This document shows positions 1 through 10,533 of a DNA stretch of 64,000 bases, piece by piece; within the stretch, counting starts at the first letter, position 1, and every line of letters begins with the position of its first letter. Under the pieces are notes generated by a model that saw only the letters and a program-made list of their open reading frames with translations, searched no databases and was not told where the DNA came from. The position numbers were made by a program, and so were the translations under genes. The DNA lies in NCBI GenBank assembly GCA_038234715.1, contig JBBQTD010000006.1, positions 61,198-125,197 of the forward strand. The letters run 5' to 3'. This DNA is from SZAS-103 sp038234715 (GTDB lineage: Bacteria > Pseudomonadota > Gammaproteobacteria > Xanthomonadales > Xanthomonadaceae).

Positions 1-866
1 TGCTGGTAGGCCTTGAACTCCGGCTCCAGCGCTTCCTTGAACGCGACCGCCTTGGCTGCGATCACATGCATCAGCGGGCCGCCCTGAATGCCGGGGAAGA
101 CGATGCTCTGCAGCTTCTTGACCATGTCCTCGGACGCCCCCTTGGCCACGACGATTCCGCCGCGCGGTCCGCGCAGGGTCTTGTGCGTGGTCGAGGTCAC
201 CACGTGTGCGTGCGGCAGCGGGCTTGGATACACGGCGGCCGCGATCAGGCCGGCCACGTGCGCCATGTCGACGAAAAAGATCGCACCGACGCTGTCGGCG
301 ATCTGCCGCATGCGCGCCCAGTCGACGACTTGCGAATACGCGGAAAATCCGCCGATCAGCATCTTCGGCCGATGTTCGTCCGCGAGCGCCTGCATCGCGT
401 CGTAGTCGATCTGACCCTGCTCGTCCACGCCGTACTGCACGGCATGAAAGAGCTTGCCGCTGATGTTGACCTTGGCGCCATGCGTGAGGTGACCGCCATG
501 CGCAAGCGACATGCCCAGGATCGTGTCGCCCGGCTGCAGCAGCGCGAGATAGACAGCCTGGTTCGCCTGGGAGCCCGAATGCGGCTGCACGTTCGCGTAG
601 TCGCAGTCGAACAATTGCGTCACGCGCTCGATCGCGAGCCGCTCGGCAACATCGACGAACTCGCAGCCGCCGTAGTAGCGCTTGCCCGGATAGCCTTCCG
701 CATATTTGTTGGTCAGCACACTGCCCTGCGCTTCCAGGACGCGCGGGCTCGCGTAGTTCTCCGAGGCGATCAGTTCGACGTGGTCTTCCTGGCGCTGGCG
801 CTCGTTCGCGATGGCTTGGGCGAGCTCGGGGTCGTAACCTTCTATGCGATTGTCGCGGGGAAACAT
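1..866 (-). CDS. glyA: Serine hydroxymethyltransferase, 5' part only
   Basis: PLP enzyme of the cytoplasm that interconverts serine plus tetrahydrofolate with glycine plus 5,10-methylene-THF. About 288 N-terminal codons are present and the gene runs off the left edge. The protein begins MFPRDNRIEGYDPELA. It carries LIASENYASPRVLEA near residue 32, NKYAEGYPGKRYYGG shortly after, and TSTTHKTLRGPRGG, whose lysine (about residue 229) is the PLP-binding one in this family. The ATG start lies just upstream of the conserved N-terminus. The gene is divergent from ettA across 169 bp, which must hold both promoters. Family assignment is very secure. Confidence 0.97.
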   Translation of the reverse strand, partial: MFPRDNRIEGYDPELAQAIANERQRQEDHVELIASENYASPRVLEAQGSVLTNKYAEGYPGKRYYGGCEFVDVAERLAIERVTQLFDCDYANVQPHSGSQANQAVYLALLQPGDTILGMSLAHGGHLTHGAKVNISGKLFHAVQYGVDEQGQIDYDAMQALADEHRPKMLIGGFSAYSQVVDWARMRQIADSVGAIFFVDMAHVAGLIAAAVYPSPLPHAHVVTSTTHKTLRGPRGGIVVAKGASEDMVKKLQSIVFPGIQGGPLMHVIAAKAVAFKEALEPEFKAYQ

Positions 867-1035
867 GGGGGTCCAACCTCGGAACGAGTGGCAAGACGCA
901 AAGTGTAGCGTTGACGCGGCTTTGCGGCCACAAGCGGTAGCGTTGCCGGCGCGCTTGCGGGATAATCCCGAACATTCCAAGACCTGTCCGGTCGCCCGCC
1001 TTGCGGGCCGGCCTTGTCACCCTGCGGAGCCCCCA

Positions 1036-2697
<1,662 letters not shown>

Positions 2698-2757
2698 GCG
2701 CAGGCTGCGCTCATCCTGGGCAGCACATGGATGTGCGTAGAGACTGAGGCGATCTCC

Positions 2758-3570
2758 ATGACTTTCATTGCGTCACTGAAAAACCGCTGGTCCGACGCAA
2801 ACTCCCTCGTCTGCGTCGGCCTCGACCCGGAACCATCGAAGTTCCCGGCCCATCTCAACGACGACCCTGACGCGGTCTTCGCGTTCTGCCGCGCGATCGT
2901 CGACGCGACCGCAGACCTCGCGTGCTGCTTCAAGCCGCAGATCGCGCATTTCGCCGCGCTCGGCGCGGAGGACGCACTGGCACGCCTCATCGCACACATC
3001 CACGCCGCGCACCCCGGCGTGCCGGTGATCCTCGATGCCAAGCGCGGCGACATCGGCAGCACCGCGCAGAATTATGCGATTGAGGTGTTCGACCGCTACG
3101 GCGCGGACGCAGTGACACTGAATCCATACCTTGGCCGCGATTCCGTACAGCCGTTCCTCGACCGCAAGGATCGCGGCGTGGTGATCCTGTGTCGCACCTC
3201 GAATCCGGGCGCCGGAGATTTCCAGGATCTCGACGTCAATGGCCGCCCTCTCTACAAACGCGTCGCCGAAACCATCGCCACCGATTGGAACAACAACGGC
3301 AACTGCATGCTCGTGGTCGGCGCGACCTGGCCGGAACAGCTGCGCGATGTGCGGACCGTCGTCGGCGACATGCCGCTGCTGATTCCCGGCGTCGGTGCGC
3401 AAGGTGGCGACGTCGAAGCAGTCGTGACCAACGGTCGCACATCCGACGGGGACGGCCTCGTCATCAGCTCGTCGCGCGCGATCCTGTACGCGGGCACCGG
3501 CCATGATTTTGCGGATGCCGCCCGCCTTGCGGCAATGGAACTGCGCGACGCGATCAACCGTTATCGCTAG
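2758..3570 (+). CDS. pyrF: Orotidine 5'-phosphate decarboxylase (type 2)
   Basis: Catalyses the last step of de novo UMP synthesis, OMP to UMP plus CO2. It has 270 aa, the length of the longer type 2 enzymes. The N-terminus has LVCVGLDPEPSKFP, and the catalytic DAKRGDIGSTA block lies at residues 93-103. The phosphate-binding part includes LLIPGVGAQGGD and ISSSRAILYA near the C-terminus. The ATG is preceded by GAGG at eight bases. It lies 60 bp downstream of ettA on the same strand and may be cotranscribed. A hairpin directly follows the stop codon. Confidence 0.95.
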   Translation: MTFIASLKNRWSDANSLVCVGLDPEPSKFPAHLNDDPDAVFAFCRAIVDATADLACCFKPQIAHFAALGAEDALARLIAHIHAAHPGVPVILDAKRGDIGSTAQNYAIEVFDRYGADAVTLNPYLGRDSVQPFLDRKDRGVVILCRTSNPGAGDFQDLDVNGRPLYKRVAETIATDWNNNGNCMLVVGATWPEQLRDVRTVVGDMPLLIPGVGAQGGDVEAVVTNGRTSDGDGLVISSSRAILYAGTGHDFADAARLAAMELRDAINRYR

Positions 3571-3879
3571 GGAACCTCTGCACAAGTTCAGAGGTTGACC
3601 AGCTTCGGTGTTGCGAAGCGCTTGTGCGGTGCATGGATGCACAGCCGCGAACAGCGACGCAAGTCGTTGATGATGCGATACATCCATGCGTCGTACCTTC
3701 GCTGCGCGAAGGCCGGCTTCGCCGTTCCGCCGCGCTCCTGCGCGGCAGGTCGCGAGCACCGAGTCCGGACATGCGCCGGACTCGTGCGTCTGAACAAGTT
3801 CAGGACGGACTTGTTCACACCATTCCTAAGGATTGATGTCTTTCTCCCGCGACCCCTCACCGATTGGACAGGGTCCGGC
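3571..3879. repeat. Intergenic cluster of stem-loops between convergent genes
   Basis: This 309-bp gap between the convergent pyrF and glycosyltransferase genes has no convincing ORF. It holds at least four short inverted repeats: AACCTCTG/CAGAGGTT (3573-3596), GCTTCG/CGAAGC (3602-3619), GAGTCCGG/CCGGACTC (3761-3783) and GAACAAGT/ACTTGTTC (3792-3816). The last belongs to a 42-bp block that recurs, inverted, at 33955-33996, also between convergent genes. It is probably a repeat element of the REP type that doubles as a bidirectional terminator; that role is inference. Confidence 0.65.
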
Positions 3880-4749
3880 TCATCGCGATTTCAACCAGGC
3901 GCGTGGCGCGGCGAGTACGAAGTGCGCCCATAGCGCCACCCCCAACAGCCCGCGCATCGGCAACGATGTGTGCGCAGCCTCGAACTTCCTGAAGTAGCGC
4001 CACAGTCCGCGATGCTTCTGCCATTCGACCCACAGCGGCCGGCGGCGGCTGGACACACCGCGCAGGTGCGTCACGCGCACAGCGTTGGCGATGCACACCG
4101 CGAAACCCCCGCCGCGGATGCGGCGGCACAGATCCAGGTCTTCGGCATGCAGGCGATAGCCCGCATCGAAGCCGCCGACCGTTTCGAACACGCTGCGCGG
4201 CACCAGCATCAATGCGCCCGAGAGCGCATCCACGCGTTGCAGCGGACTGCCGTCGTTCGCCAGATGCAGGGCTTCGCGCGTTCCGCCTGCAAACAGCAAT
4301 GAACGCAATGAAGGATCGCGACGCCGCACCGCCGCGTCCTCTACCCCGTCGGCATCGACCTGCACGCAACCCAGTGCGCCGATACCAGACGCAGTGCCGG
4401 CAAGCGCGAGCATGCGCGTAAATGTGTCGGGTGCGACAACGCAGTCGGGGTTGACGAAGGCGAGCCAGGTTTGCGTGCAGCCCCGCGCGCCCTGGTTGCA
4501 TGCGATCGCGAATCCGGGGTTGTCCGCGTTCCGATGCAAGCTGACCGAAGATGGTTCGCCCACGAAGTCCCGGACGCGCAGCTGGGTGTCGTCGTCAGAA
4601 CCGTTGTCGACCAGCACGATCTCGACGACTTCGGGCGCCGCGAGCAGGGCCGCCAGGCATTCGGCAATGGTCGTGCCACTGCAATGGGTGACGACCACCG
4701 CGCGGATGTGGTCCCCGTCGATCACGGCCTGGGGCCAATCAAAGCGCAT
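3880..4749 (-). CDS. Family 2 glycosyltransferase (rhamnosyltransferase-like)
   Basis: A 289-aa GT-A fold glycosyltransferase of family 2, probably adding a sugar to a surface polysaccharide or glycolipid at the cytoplasmic face. The N-terminal AVVVTHCSGTTIAECLAAL is followed by VLVDNGSDDD (residues 46-54), NPD at 100-102 in the position of the metal-binding motif, LSGALMLVPRSVFETVGGFD near 176-195, and AEDLDLCRRIR at 202-212, a pattern typical of rhamnosyltransferase-like GT2 enzymes. I prefer the ATG giving MRFDWPQ; a GTG 39 bases upstream would also be in frame. It is the last gene of the minus-strand run below gspD (49 bp away), but a link to secretion is not evident. Donor and acceptor cannot be told. 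Confidence 0.85.
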   Translation of the reverse strand: MRFDWPQAVIDGDHIRAVVVTHCSGTTIAECLAALLAAPEVVEIVLVDNGSDDDTQLRVRDFVGEPSSVSLHRNADNPGFAIACNQGARGCTQTWLAFVNPDCVVAPDTFTRMLALAGTASGIGALGCVQVDADGVEDAAVRRRDPSLRSLLFAGGTREALHLANDGSPLQRVDALSGALMLVPRSVFETVGGFDAGYRLHAEDLDLCRRIRGGGFAVCIANAVRVTHLRGVSSRRRPLWVEWQKHRGLWRYFRKFEAAHTSLPMRGLLGVALWAHFVLAAPRAWLKSR

Positions 4750-4798
4750 GCCGCGCAGCCTGCGGCATCGCCCGGGTGCAAGCTGCACCCCGCCGACG

Positions 4799-7081
4799 TC
4801 ACTTGATTTTGGGCGGCGGCTGCGGCTGCCGCAACGGATCGAGTGCGCGGAAGCGGCTGCCGTATTCGTCGGTCAGCCTTCGTGCATCTCCCGGGTCGCG
4901 AATGACGGTCGGTGTGACCAGCACGATCACTTCCTGTCGCTCGTCGGTCACGGACTTCGAACCGAACAAGCTGCCAAGGACCGGAATGCGATCCAGATAG
5001 GGCACGCCGCTGCTCCCCGTGCCCTTGGTCTCCTTGATCAGTCCCGCGAGCAGGACTGTTTCTCCGCTCTGCACGGCGACCGACGTCTTGAGCTTGCGGT
5101 TGTCGATCGGGACGTTGCCCCCGACGCTTGGCGCACCCGAGGCCGGGTTGCTCACGTTCTGCGTGATATCCATGAACACCATCCCGTTGCTCGCCACGCG
5201 CGGCTTCACCTTCAGGCTGATGCCGGTCTGGATGTATTGCACCTGACTGAAGGTGTCGGTGCCGGTGCCGGTTGTCGATCCGGGCGTAGGCGTGGTTCCG
5301 GTGCCAAACCCGGGGCTGAGGATGGTGCTGGCGATCGGTATCTGGGTGCCCGAATCGAAGTCGGCTTCCACGTTGTTGCGCACCACCAGCGAGGGTGCGG
5401 ACAGCACGCGCAAATGCGAGACCTGGTCGAGCGCCTGGATCACGGCCAGCGAATCCTTGATGAGGAAAGCCTCGGTCAGCCCTGGCGTCAGTGGCGAGGA
5501 AACCCCGGACGGAAGGATGGTTCCACCGACCGGACCAATCGCCGTACGGCCATGTGCAGCGTTGGACAGGCTGCCGTTGTCGAACAGGGAAATCCCGTTC
5601 TTGAGGTACCAGCTCACTCCATAGTTCAGGTCGGCATTGAGGGTGACCTCGATCACCTGCGCCTCGATATGTACCTGCAGCGGCATGGTGTCGAGCCGGT
5701 CGATTGCCCGACGGATGGATTCCCACTGTGCCGGCGTCGCGCGAACGAGCAACGAATTGCTGTCCTCGACCGAGGTAATGCTCACGCCATTGGAGCCTTG
5801 CCCCTGCCCCGCGGTCCCGGTGCTCGACGCGGCGCTTGGACGCGCGGTCGCCGGGCTCTGGATCGCCGCCAATGGGGCCGTCGGCTGGCCGCCCTTGTCC
5901 GTACCGTAATTGCTGATTTCGACTGGCTCGAGGCCCGGCACGGTCGATGGGCTCGGCGTCGGCTGCTGCACCTGGATGCCGAACAGCGTACCGATCTGGG
6001 TGGACAATTCGGTCGCCTTGACGTTCTTGACCTCGTACACGTACAGCCGCGCGGTCTGTCCATCGCCCTGGTCGAGCCGGTCGATCCAGGTTTGGATCTC
6101 AGTCAGATAACGGGCCTGCGGGGTGATCACGAGCACGGCGTTGATACCGTCGAGCGGCATGAAGCGGAACATGCCGGCGACCGGCGTCTTGCTGTTTGCA
6201 CCGAACGCGGTCTCGAGTGATGTCACCATGTGGCCGGCATCGGTCTGCTGCAGCGGGAACACACCGACCGACATGCCGGCGAGCCAATCGACGTCGAAGA
6301 TCTGGATCGTGCGCAGGTAGTTTGCCAACTCGTCGCGGGTGCCCGCAAGCACGATCAGGTTGCGCGCCGCATCAGCACTGACGATTGCATTCGGGCGCGC
6401 GTACGGAGCCAGCAGCTTCTGCATTTCCGTCGCCGATATGAAATGCAGCGGCACCGCGCGCACCTCATAGCCGCGGATGTTGCCGATCGGCCCGGTGCGC
6501 GGCGCGAGGTTGCCGCCCAGCAGCGCCTGATCGCCCGGCACGATGTTGTAGCGACCATCGGCCCAGATCATCCGCGCGTTGTTCCAGCCCAGCACCATCT
6601 CGAGCAACGACAGCGCCTGGCTCGAATTGACCGGGGTCGGCGTGGACAGCGTTACCGTGCCATGCACGCCTGGCGAGATGACATAGTTTTGCTGGAGCAG
6701 GTCGCCGAGGATCGCCTTGACCACCGCGTTGAGCGATTCGCCCTCGAAATTGAACGTCGTCTCGTTGCCGCCAACGGATTTGGGAATGCCCGGCGGTGCA
6801 GCCGAGGCCGCACCGATGTCGATCGTTTGCCCGGTCCCCGCGTGGATCGTTGGTGGAATCCTCGGTGGCGGCGCGCTTTCGAACGACTTGCTGTCGTCGG
6901 CGATCGCGTGGGCAGCCGGGGGCGGGAGTACCGCGGTGCGGGCCATGCGCGGCTGCGGCGGACTGACGCACCCCGCCATGAACGTGAGCATGAGGCTGAG
7001 CGCGGCGATCGCAAACGCATCGCGATGCCTGCGCGCGGATGCCCGCTGCGGGGACGTTGGGGTCGTGCTGCGGATCGTCAT
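4799..7081 (-). CDS. gspD: Type II secretion outer-membrane secretin GspD (XpsD)
   Basis: Forms the multimeric outer-membrane channel through which folded exoproteins leave the periplasm. The ATG chosen gives a lipoprotein signal, with LTFMAGC placing the acylated cysteine at residue 38. A lipidated secretin agrees with Xanthomonas XpsD, and the 760-aa length also fits. The periplasmic N domains (for example FNFEGESLNAVVKAILGD and VRAVPLHFISATEMQKLLAP) are followed by the secretin core, with VAVQSGETVLLAGLIKE and the conserved end VPYLDRIPVLGSLFGS. Linkers between N domains are rich in Pro, Ser and Gly. It starts 10 bp after the stop of the gspC-like gene and is the last gsp gene of the operon. 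Confidence 0.96.
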   Translation of the reverse strand: MTIRSTTPTSPQRASARRHRDAFAIAALSLMLTFMAGCVSPPQPRMARTAVLPPPAAHAIADDSKSFESAPPPRIPPTIHAGTGQTIDIGAASAAPPGIPKSVGGNETTFNFEGESLNAVVKAILGDLLQQNYVISPGVHGTVTLSTPTPVNSSQALSLLEMVLGWNNARMIWADGRYNIVPGDQALLGGNLAPRTGPIGNIRGYEVRAVPLHFISATEMQKLLAPYARPNAIVSADAARNLIVLAGTRDELANYLRTIQIFDVDWLAGMSVGVFPLQQTDAGHMVTSLETAFGANSKTPVAGMFRFMPLDGINAVLVITPQARYLTEIQTWIDRLDQGDGQTARLYVYEVKNVKATELSTQIGTLFGIQVQQPTPSPSTVPGLEPVEISNYGTDKGGQPTAPLAAIQSPATARPSAASSTGTAGQGQGSNGVSITSVEDSNSLLVRATPAQWESIRRAIDRLDTMPLQVHIEAQVIEVTLNADLNYGVSWYLKNGISLFDNGSLSNAAHGRTAIGPVGGTILPSGVSSPLTPGLTEAFLIKDSLAVIQALDQVSHLRVLSAPSLVVRNNVEADFDSGTQIPIASTILSPGFGTGTTPTPGSTTGTGTDTFSQVQYIQTGISLKVKPRVASNGMVFMDITQNVSNPASGAPSVGGNVPIDNRKLKTSVAVQSGETVLLAGLIKETKGTGSSGVPYLDRIPVLGSLFGSKSVTDERQEVIVLVTPTVIRDPGDARRLTDEYGSRFRALDPLRQPQPPPKIK

Positions 7082-7091
7082 GCGGCTCACT

Positions 7092-7892
7092 CTACCTTTT
7101 GTCGTTCGGCGGCGGCGTGTTGTCGCCTTGGCCCTGCGCCTGAGCCTGAGCCTGGGCCTGCGCTTCGGCCCGACGCTGCTGGATACGCTGGCGGATCTGT
7201 TCGGCTTGTTGTGCGGCTTCCGCGGCCATGTTCGCGGCCTGCCCGGCATTCGCCGTGCTGTTCGGGTCGGGTTGCACTTGCTGCGATGGGTCGACGTTGA
7301 TGGCCGGAGGAACAGGCTGATGCGGCGGATCGAATCCCGCGCTACCGATGACCTGCGGCGTCAGTCCCGTGCGGGTCGGCTCTTCGCCGCCGTTGCCATC
7401 GAACACGCGCAGGCTCAGCGTCATCTGCCCCTGCGAGCCGCCATCGAACACGGCCTCCCGCGGCGACAGCGAAGCGAGTTTCCAGCCCGAATACGAGCCG
7501 CCCAGGGACTTGCCCTCGCGCACCCGCATGCTCTCCTTGGTCTGCGGATCCTGCACGATCGCCATCTGCAGCGATGGCGTCAGGATCACGCTTGTCAGCA
7601 CGACATTGAGTGCCTGCGCGGAGGCACTTTGCCCAGCCGGGTGCGGCGCCATCGGCTTGCGGTCGGGATAGAACAGTGGCCGGTTGGCCGCTTCGGCGTA
7701 GGCCTCGAGCGGACCCATCTGCGAGCGCGCACTCATCGAAGGCGTCGTGGGCACCGGTTGCACCAGCTTGCGATCATCGGCGAGGAGGTCGTAACGCCCG
7801 CCAAATCCGCTCAACGCGGCGATCGCGCACAGCATCGCCCAGCCGGCAATGGTAACCAGCAGCCAACCGCGGGCCTCGAGCCTAGGGAGCAT
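7092..7892 (-). CDS. gspC: Type II secretion GspC-like linker protein (XpsN)
   Basis: Inner-membrane protein that, by position, should link the inner-membrane platform to the secretin. The ATG overlaps the 3' end of gspM by 11 bases and gives 266 aa: one membrane segment (about residues 9-30, LLVTIAGWAMLCAIAALSGF), then a periplasmic part with LNVVLTSVILTPSLQMAIVQD and VREGKSLGGSYSGWKLASLSP, which resembles the GspC homology region. The tail is low-complexity, rich in Gln and Ala (AEAQAQAQAQAQGQG) after a short coiled-coil-like stretch. In Xanthomonas this slot is called xpsN and is treated as the GspC equivalent. There is no PDZ domain that I can recognise. Confidence 0.82.
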   Translation of the reverse strand: MLPRLEARGWLLVTIAGWAMLCAIAALSGFGGRYDLLADDRKLVQPVPTTPSMSARSQMGPLEAYAEAANRPLFYPDRKPMAPHPAGQSASAQALNVVLTSVILTPSLQMAIVQDPQTKESMRVREGKSLGGSYSGWKLASLSPREAVFDGGSQGQMTLSLRVFDGNGGEEPTRTGLTPQVIGSAGFDPPHQPVPPAINVDPSQQVQPDPNSTANAGQAANMAAEAAQQAEQIRQRIQQRRAEAQAQAQAQAQGQGDNTPPPNDKR

Positions 7893-8499
7893 GGCCGGCT
7901 CCGGAACGCAGGTAGCCGTACAGGTCGAATGCAATGTCCAGTGGCGCGCCGGTGTCCGCGACCGGGGCACTCGGATCCGGGCTGAAGCCGCGTCGGCTGA
8001 TGATGTTCAGGTTTGCGATAAACAGTTCCGGACGGCCGCCCTCGAATGCGTGCAGCAGAGCGCTGAACTCACTCATGCCGCACAGCAGTCGCACCTGCAC
8101 GACCACGCGCTGGTAGCGTTCGGGAACTCCAGCCCATGCAGTCGGCGTGCGTTGGCTGATGGAGCACGCGACATGGTCGGGACTGACCGATTCGATCTGC
8201 GACTCCATGCGCTTGACCAGACCGGCCTGCGCGAGTTCGACGGTCGCTTCGGGCAGGAATCCCGGATTGGCGGCTTCGCTCCGGCGCACGTCGGCCAGCC
8301 GCTTCTCGATCTCCGGCCGCTGCTTCGCATCCATGCGCATCTGCAGTTCCTGCGTGCGCAGATCTTCGATGCGATGGCCCATCGACAGCATCGGCGCGGT
8401 CCACCACCAATGCAGTCCGGCCAGATAGACCACCGCGATGGCCAGCACCAGCAGGCCGATCGCGTAGCCTCGGCTGCGCTCAGCGCTGGGCAGGGGCAT
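7882..8499 (-). CDS. gspM: Type II secretion protein GspM
   Basis: Bitopic inner-membrane protein that partners GspL in the assembly platform. It has 205 aa. A short N-terminal tail is followed by one membrane helix at about residues 12-32 (YAIGLLVLAIAVVYLAGLHWWW), a helical region and a C-terminal ferredoxin-like periplasmic domain containing VVVQVRLLCGMSEFSALLHAFE and LDIAFDLYGYL. The start overlaps the end of gspL by 20 bases and the 3' end overlaps the gspC-like gene. The sequence is divergent, so the call rests on topology and on its place in the operon. Confidence 0.85.
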   Translation of the reverse strand: MPLPSAERSRGYAIGLLVLAIAVVYLAGLHWWWTAPMLSMGHRIEDLRTQELQMRMDAKQRPEIEKRLADVRRSEAANPGFLPEATVELAQAGLVKRMESQIESVSPDHVACSISQRTPTAWAGVPERYQRVVVQVRLLCGMSEFSALLHAFEGGRPELFIANLNIISRRGFSPDPSAPVADTGAPLDIAFDLYGYLRSGAGHAP

Positions 8500-9619
8500 G
8501 CACAGTTCCAGCCAGCTCTGCGACCAGGGTGAAGCGATCGCGATGGCTCAGCGCATCAGGCTGCACGCTGCCGCTCAGCGCAGGCGCGCGCAGCAGCCTG
8601 GATGCCTGCAGCTTGGCGACCAGGCCAGCGGCATCGCTGCTCAACCCGGTCAGGTAGACCTGCCCCTCCTGCTCGCTGAAGCGTTCCAGAAACGTGTTGT
8701 CGGGTACCCGCATGCTGATCTCGGCGAGCACCGCGAGCATCGCCGGCTTGGTTGCTCGGGTGCGCGCCAGGAAATTGGCTCCCTCTGAGACCTCCTTGAG
8801 CTGCTTGGCCAGGGTGGCGACCCGGCGCGCCTGCTCCTGGCGCACCGCGACCACAGCTTCAAGCCTGCTCACCGCAGTGGTGCGGTTGTCGAGCATCTGG
8901 GTCAGCGCAAACAGCAGCGCGATCAGAGCGATCGCGGCCAGTGAGAGGTTGAGCCACAGCCGGCGCCGATCGCTGGGCTGGCGACGCTCTGGGGGTAGCA
9001 GGTTGCAGCGCAATGGACGTCCCTCGGTATCGCGCGCGTCCACACCGCTCAGGCCCGCAGCAAGCGCGCCCAGCGGCGCAAGCGCTGCGTCGAGTCGTTC
9101 CTTGGGCAACACCAGCAGTTCCACCTGCGCCATCTTGCTGGCTGGATCCACGCTCAGCACGCGGCAGTCGTAAGCCACCTGGTCGGCGCGAAACGGAGTC
9201 TGCCGGTCGAGTTCGTGCGCCACGACCTCGCGCAGGCGTTCGGTCGCCGCCGCCGGCAACGTGATGCGGCGCCGCAGCACCTGCCCTCCCGGGAGCAGCA
9301 GCCAGCGCGGACGCTCCGCACGATTGGAACCCAGCGCCGCATTGGCCTGCGCTACCAGGTCGGTCGCGGATGCGAGGCTCAGGCTGGCAAGCAGCACATC
9401 CCGACGTGCTTCCTCCACGCGCAGCTCCAGCGCGTCGGCGGTGCTTACATACAGCACCCGCGCCTGCCCCTCGGCGAACAGCAGGCGCCAGGACGTTGGC
9501 AGCAGGCGGCCAAGTTCGCTACCCCACCAGTGCAGGAACTGACGCAGCGGACTGTTCGCGAAGCGCATCCGGGCACGCCCGAGCGGCGCCCCAAAACGGT
9601 CGGCAATGGATTGCGACAT
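8480..9619 (-). CDS. gspL: Type II secretion protein GspL
   Basis: Inner-membrane platform protein whose cytoplasmic actin-like domain holds the ATPase GspE at the membrane. It has 379 aa: a cytoplasmic domain of roughly 240 residues (with LLPGGQVLRRRITLPAAATERLREVV and FRADQVAYDCRVL), one membrane helix (LWLNLSLAAIALIALLFAL), and a periplasmic domain that includes FLARTRATKPAMLAVLAEIS. The ATG shares one base with the TGA of gspK, indicating translational coupling. Another in-frame start lies eight codons upstream but would overlap gspK further. Confidence 0.9.
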   Translation of the reverse strand: MSQSIADRFGAPLGRARMRFANSPLRQFLHWWGSELGRLLPTSWRLLFAEGQARVLYVSTADALELRVEEARRDVLLASLSLASATDLVAQANAALGSNRAERPRWLLLPGGQVLRRRITLPAAATERLREVVAHELDRQTPFRADQVAYDCRVLSVDPASKMAQVELLVLPKERLDAALAPLGALAAGLSGVDARDTEGRPLRCNLLPPERRQPSDRRRLWLNLSLAAIALIALLFALTQMLDNRTTAVSRLEAVVAVRQEQARRVATLAKQLKEVSEGANFLARTRATKPAMLAVLAEISMRVPDNTFLERFSEQEGQVYLTGLSSDAAGLVAKLQASRLLRAPALSGSVQPDALSHRDRFTLVAELAGTVHAPAQR

Positions 9620-10533
9620 CAGTACGATTCTCCTTCCCGCCACTGCAGCGGCACATACAGCTGGCCGAAGGGTCCGGTTTGTGAAGCGCGCACGATAGCA
9701 TTCACTGTCAGCTTCGTGCCGTCGCGCAGCGTGACGTGGCTGGAAATGTCGTAGATTCCGCTGCCCATCTGCACCACGAAGGGCTGTCCGTTTGGAAGCA
9801 CCGGGGGCTGCGCACCCGGGGCGTTGGGTTGCCAGGCTTCGCGCTGGGTCTGGAACAAGCTGGCGCCCTGCGCGCTCAGGCCCAGCGCCTGCAGCACCGG
9901 CGGCGGTGCAAAACTGGGAGTCGGATCGCCGCTTGCATAGACCGTCACGTTGGGCACCAGTTTCTGGTAGAGCGCGAAATCCATTCCCAGGACCCGCTGC
10001 AACTCAGACACCGATTCGAACGGTTTGTTCTTTGGCCCGTAGGGGAGCCGCGCGCTGCTGTATTCGGAGGCCTCCGCGCCACCGCGACTGAGCAGGTCGT
10101 CCGGGTCGCGATAGTCCACGATCGCGGCGGCGAGGTTGTGCGCACGCGGCTCGGCGACGCCAAGCGCGCCGAGCAGCTTTCCGAGCAGGTCCTGCGACGC
10201 TCCGTTGATGTCGATCTTGCCGGATTCGTCCAGCAGGCGAATCTCCATCTGCGCATCGCCGATGTGGAACGGGTACGTCCGACCATCCGGCAACCAGCGC
10301 CGGTTCACATCCGGATAGTTCATCCGCAGAACCGCGTATTCGATGCCGGCCCGCGCAGCCTGGCGCGCGATCAGCGCCGAGCGCAACTGGTGCGCCTGCA
10401 ACGACTCGATCCGCGCGGTCTGCGCAAAGCCGCCGATCAGTGCGGTCATCAGCACCAGCAGCCACAGCACCAGGATCAGCGCGGCACCGCGCGCGTTGCG
10501 AGCATGAGTGACAGCGGCACGTCGCGTCGTCAT
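9619..10533 (-). CDS. gspK: Type II secretion minor pseudopilin GspK
   Basis: Large minor pseudopilin that caps the tip of the pseudopilus with GspI and GspJ. It has 304 aa. The prepilin-type N-terminus ARNARG/AALILVLWLLVLMTAL should be cut after Gly16. As is normal for GspK, position +5 of the mature protein is not Glu. The globular domain has DESGKIDINGAS, IVDYRDPDD and FESVSELQRVLGM, typical of GspK. The start overlaps the gspJ stop by four bases (ATGA) and the stop overlaps the gspL start. Confidence 0.93.
   Translation of the reverse strand: MTTRRAAVTHARNARGAALILVLWLLVLMTALIGGFAQTARIESLQAHQLRSALIARQAARAGIEYAVLRMNYPDVNRRWLPDGRTYPFHIGDAQMEIRLLDESGKIDINGASQDLLGKLLGALGVAEPRAHNLAAAIVDYRDPDDLLSRGGAEASEYSSARLPYGPKNKPFESVSELQRVLGMDFALYQKLVPNVTVYASGDPTPSFAPPPVLQALGLSAQGASLFQTQREAWQPNAPGAQPPVLPNGQPFVVQMGSGIYDISSHVTLRDGTKLTVNAIVRASQTGPFGQLYVPLQWREGESY

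Noticed and set aside
4394..6220. A 608-codon plus-strand frame over gspD and the glycosyltransferase gene
   Set aside because: Antisense shadow of two clearly identified minus-strand genes.
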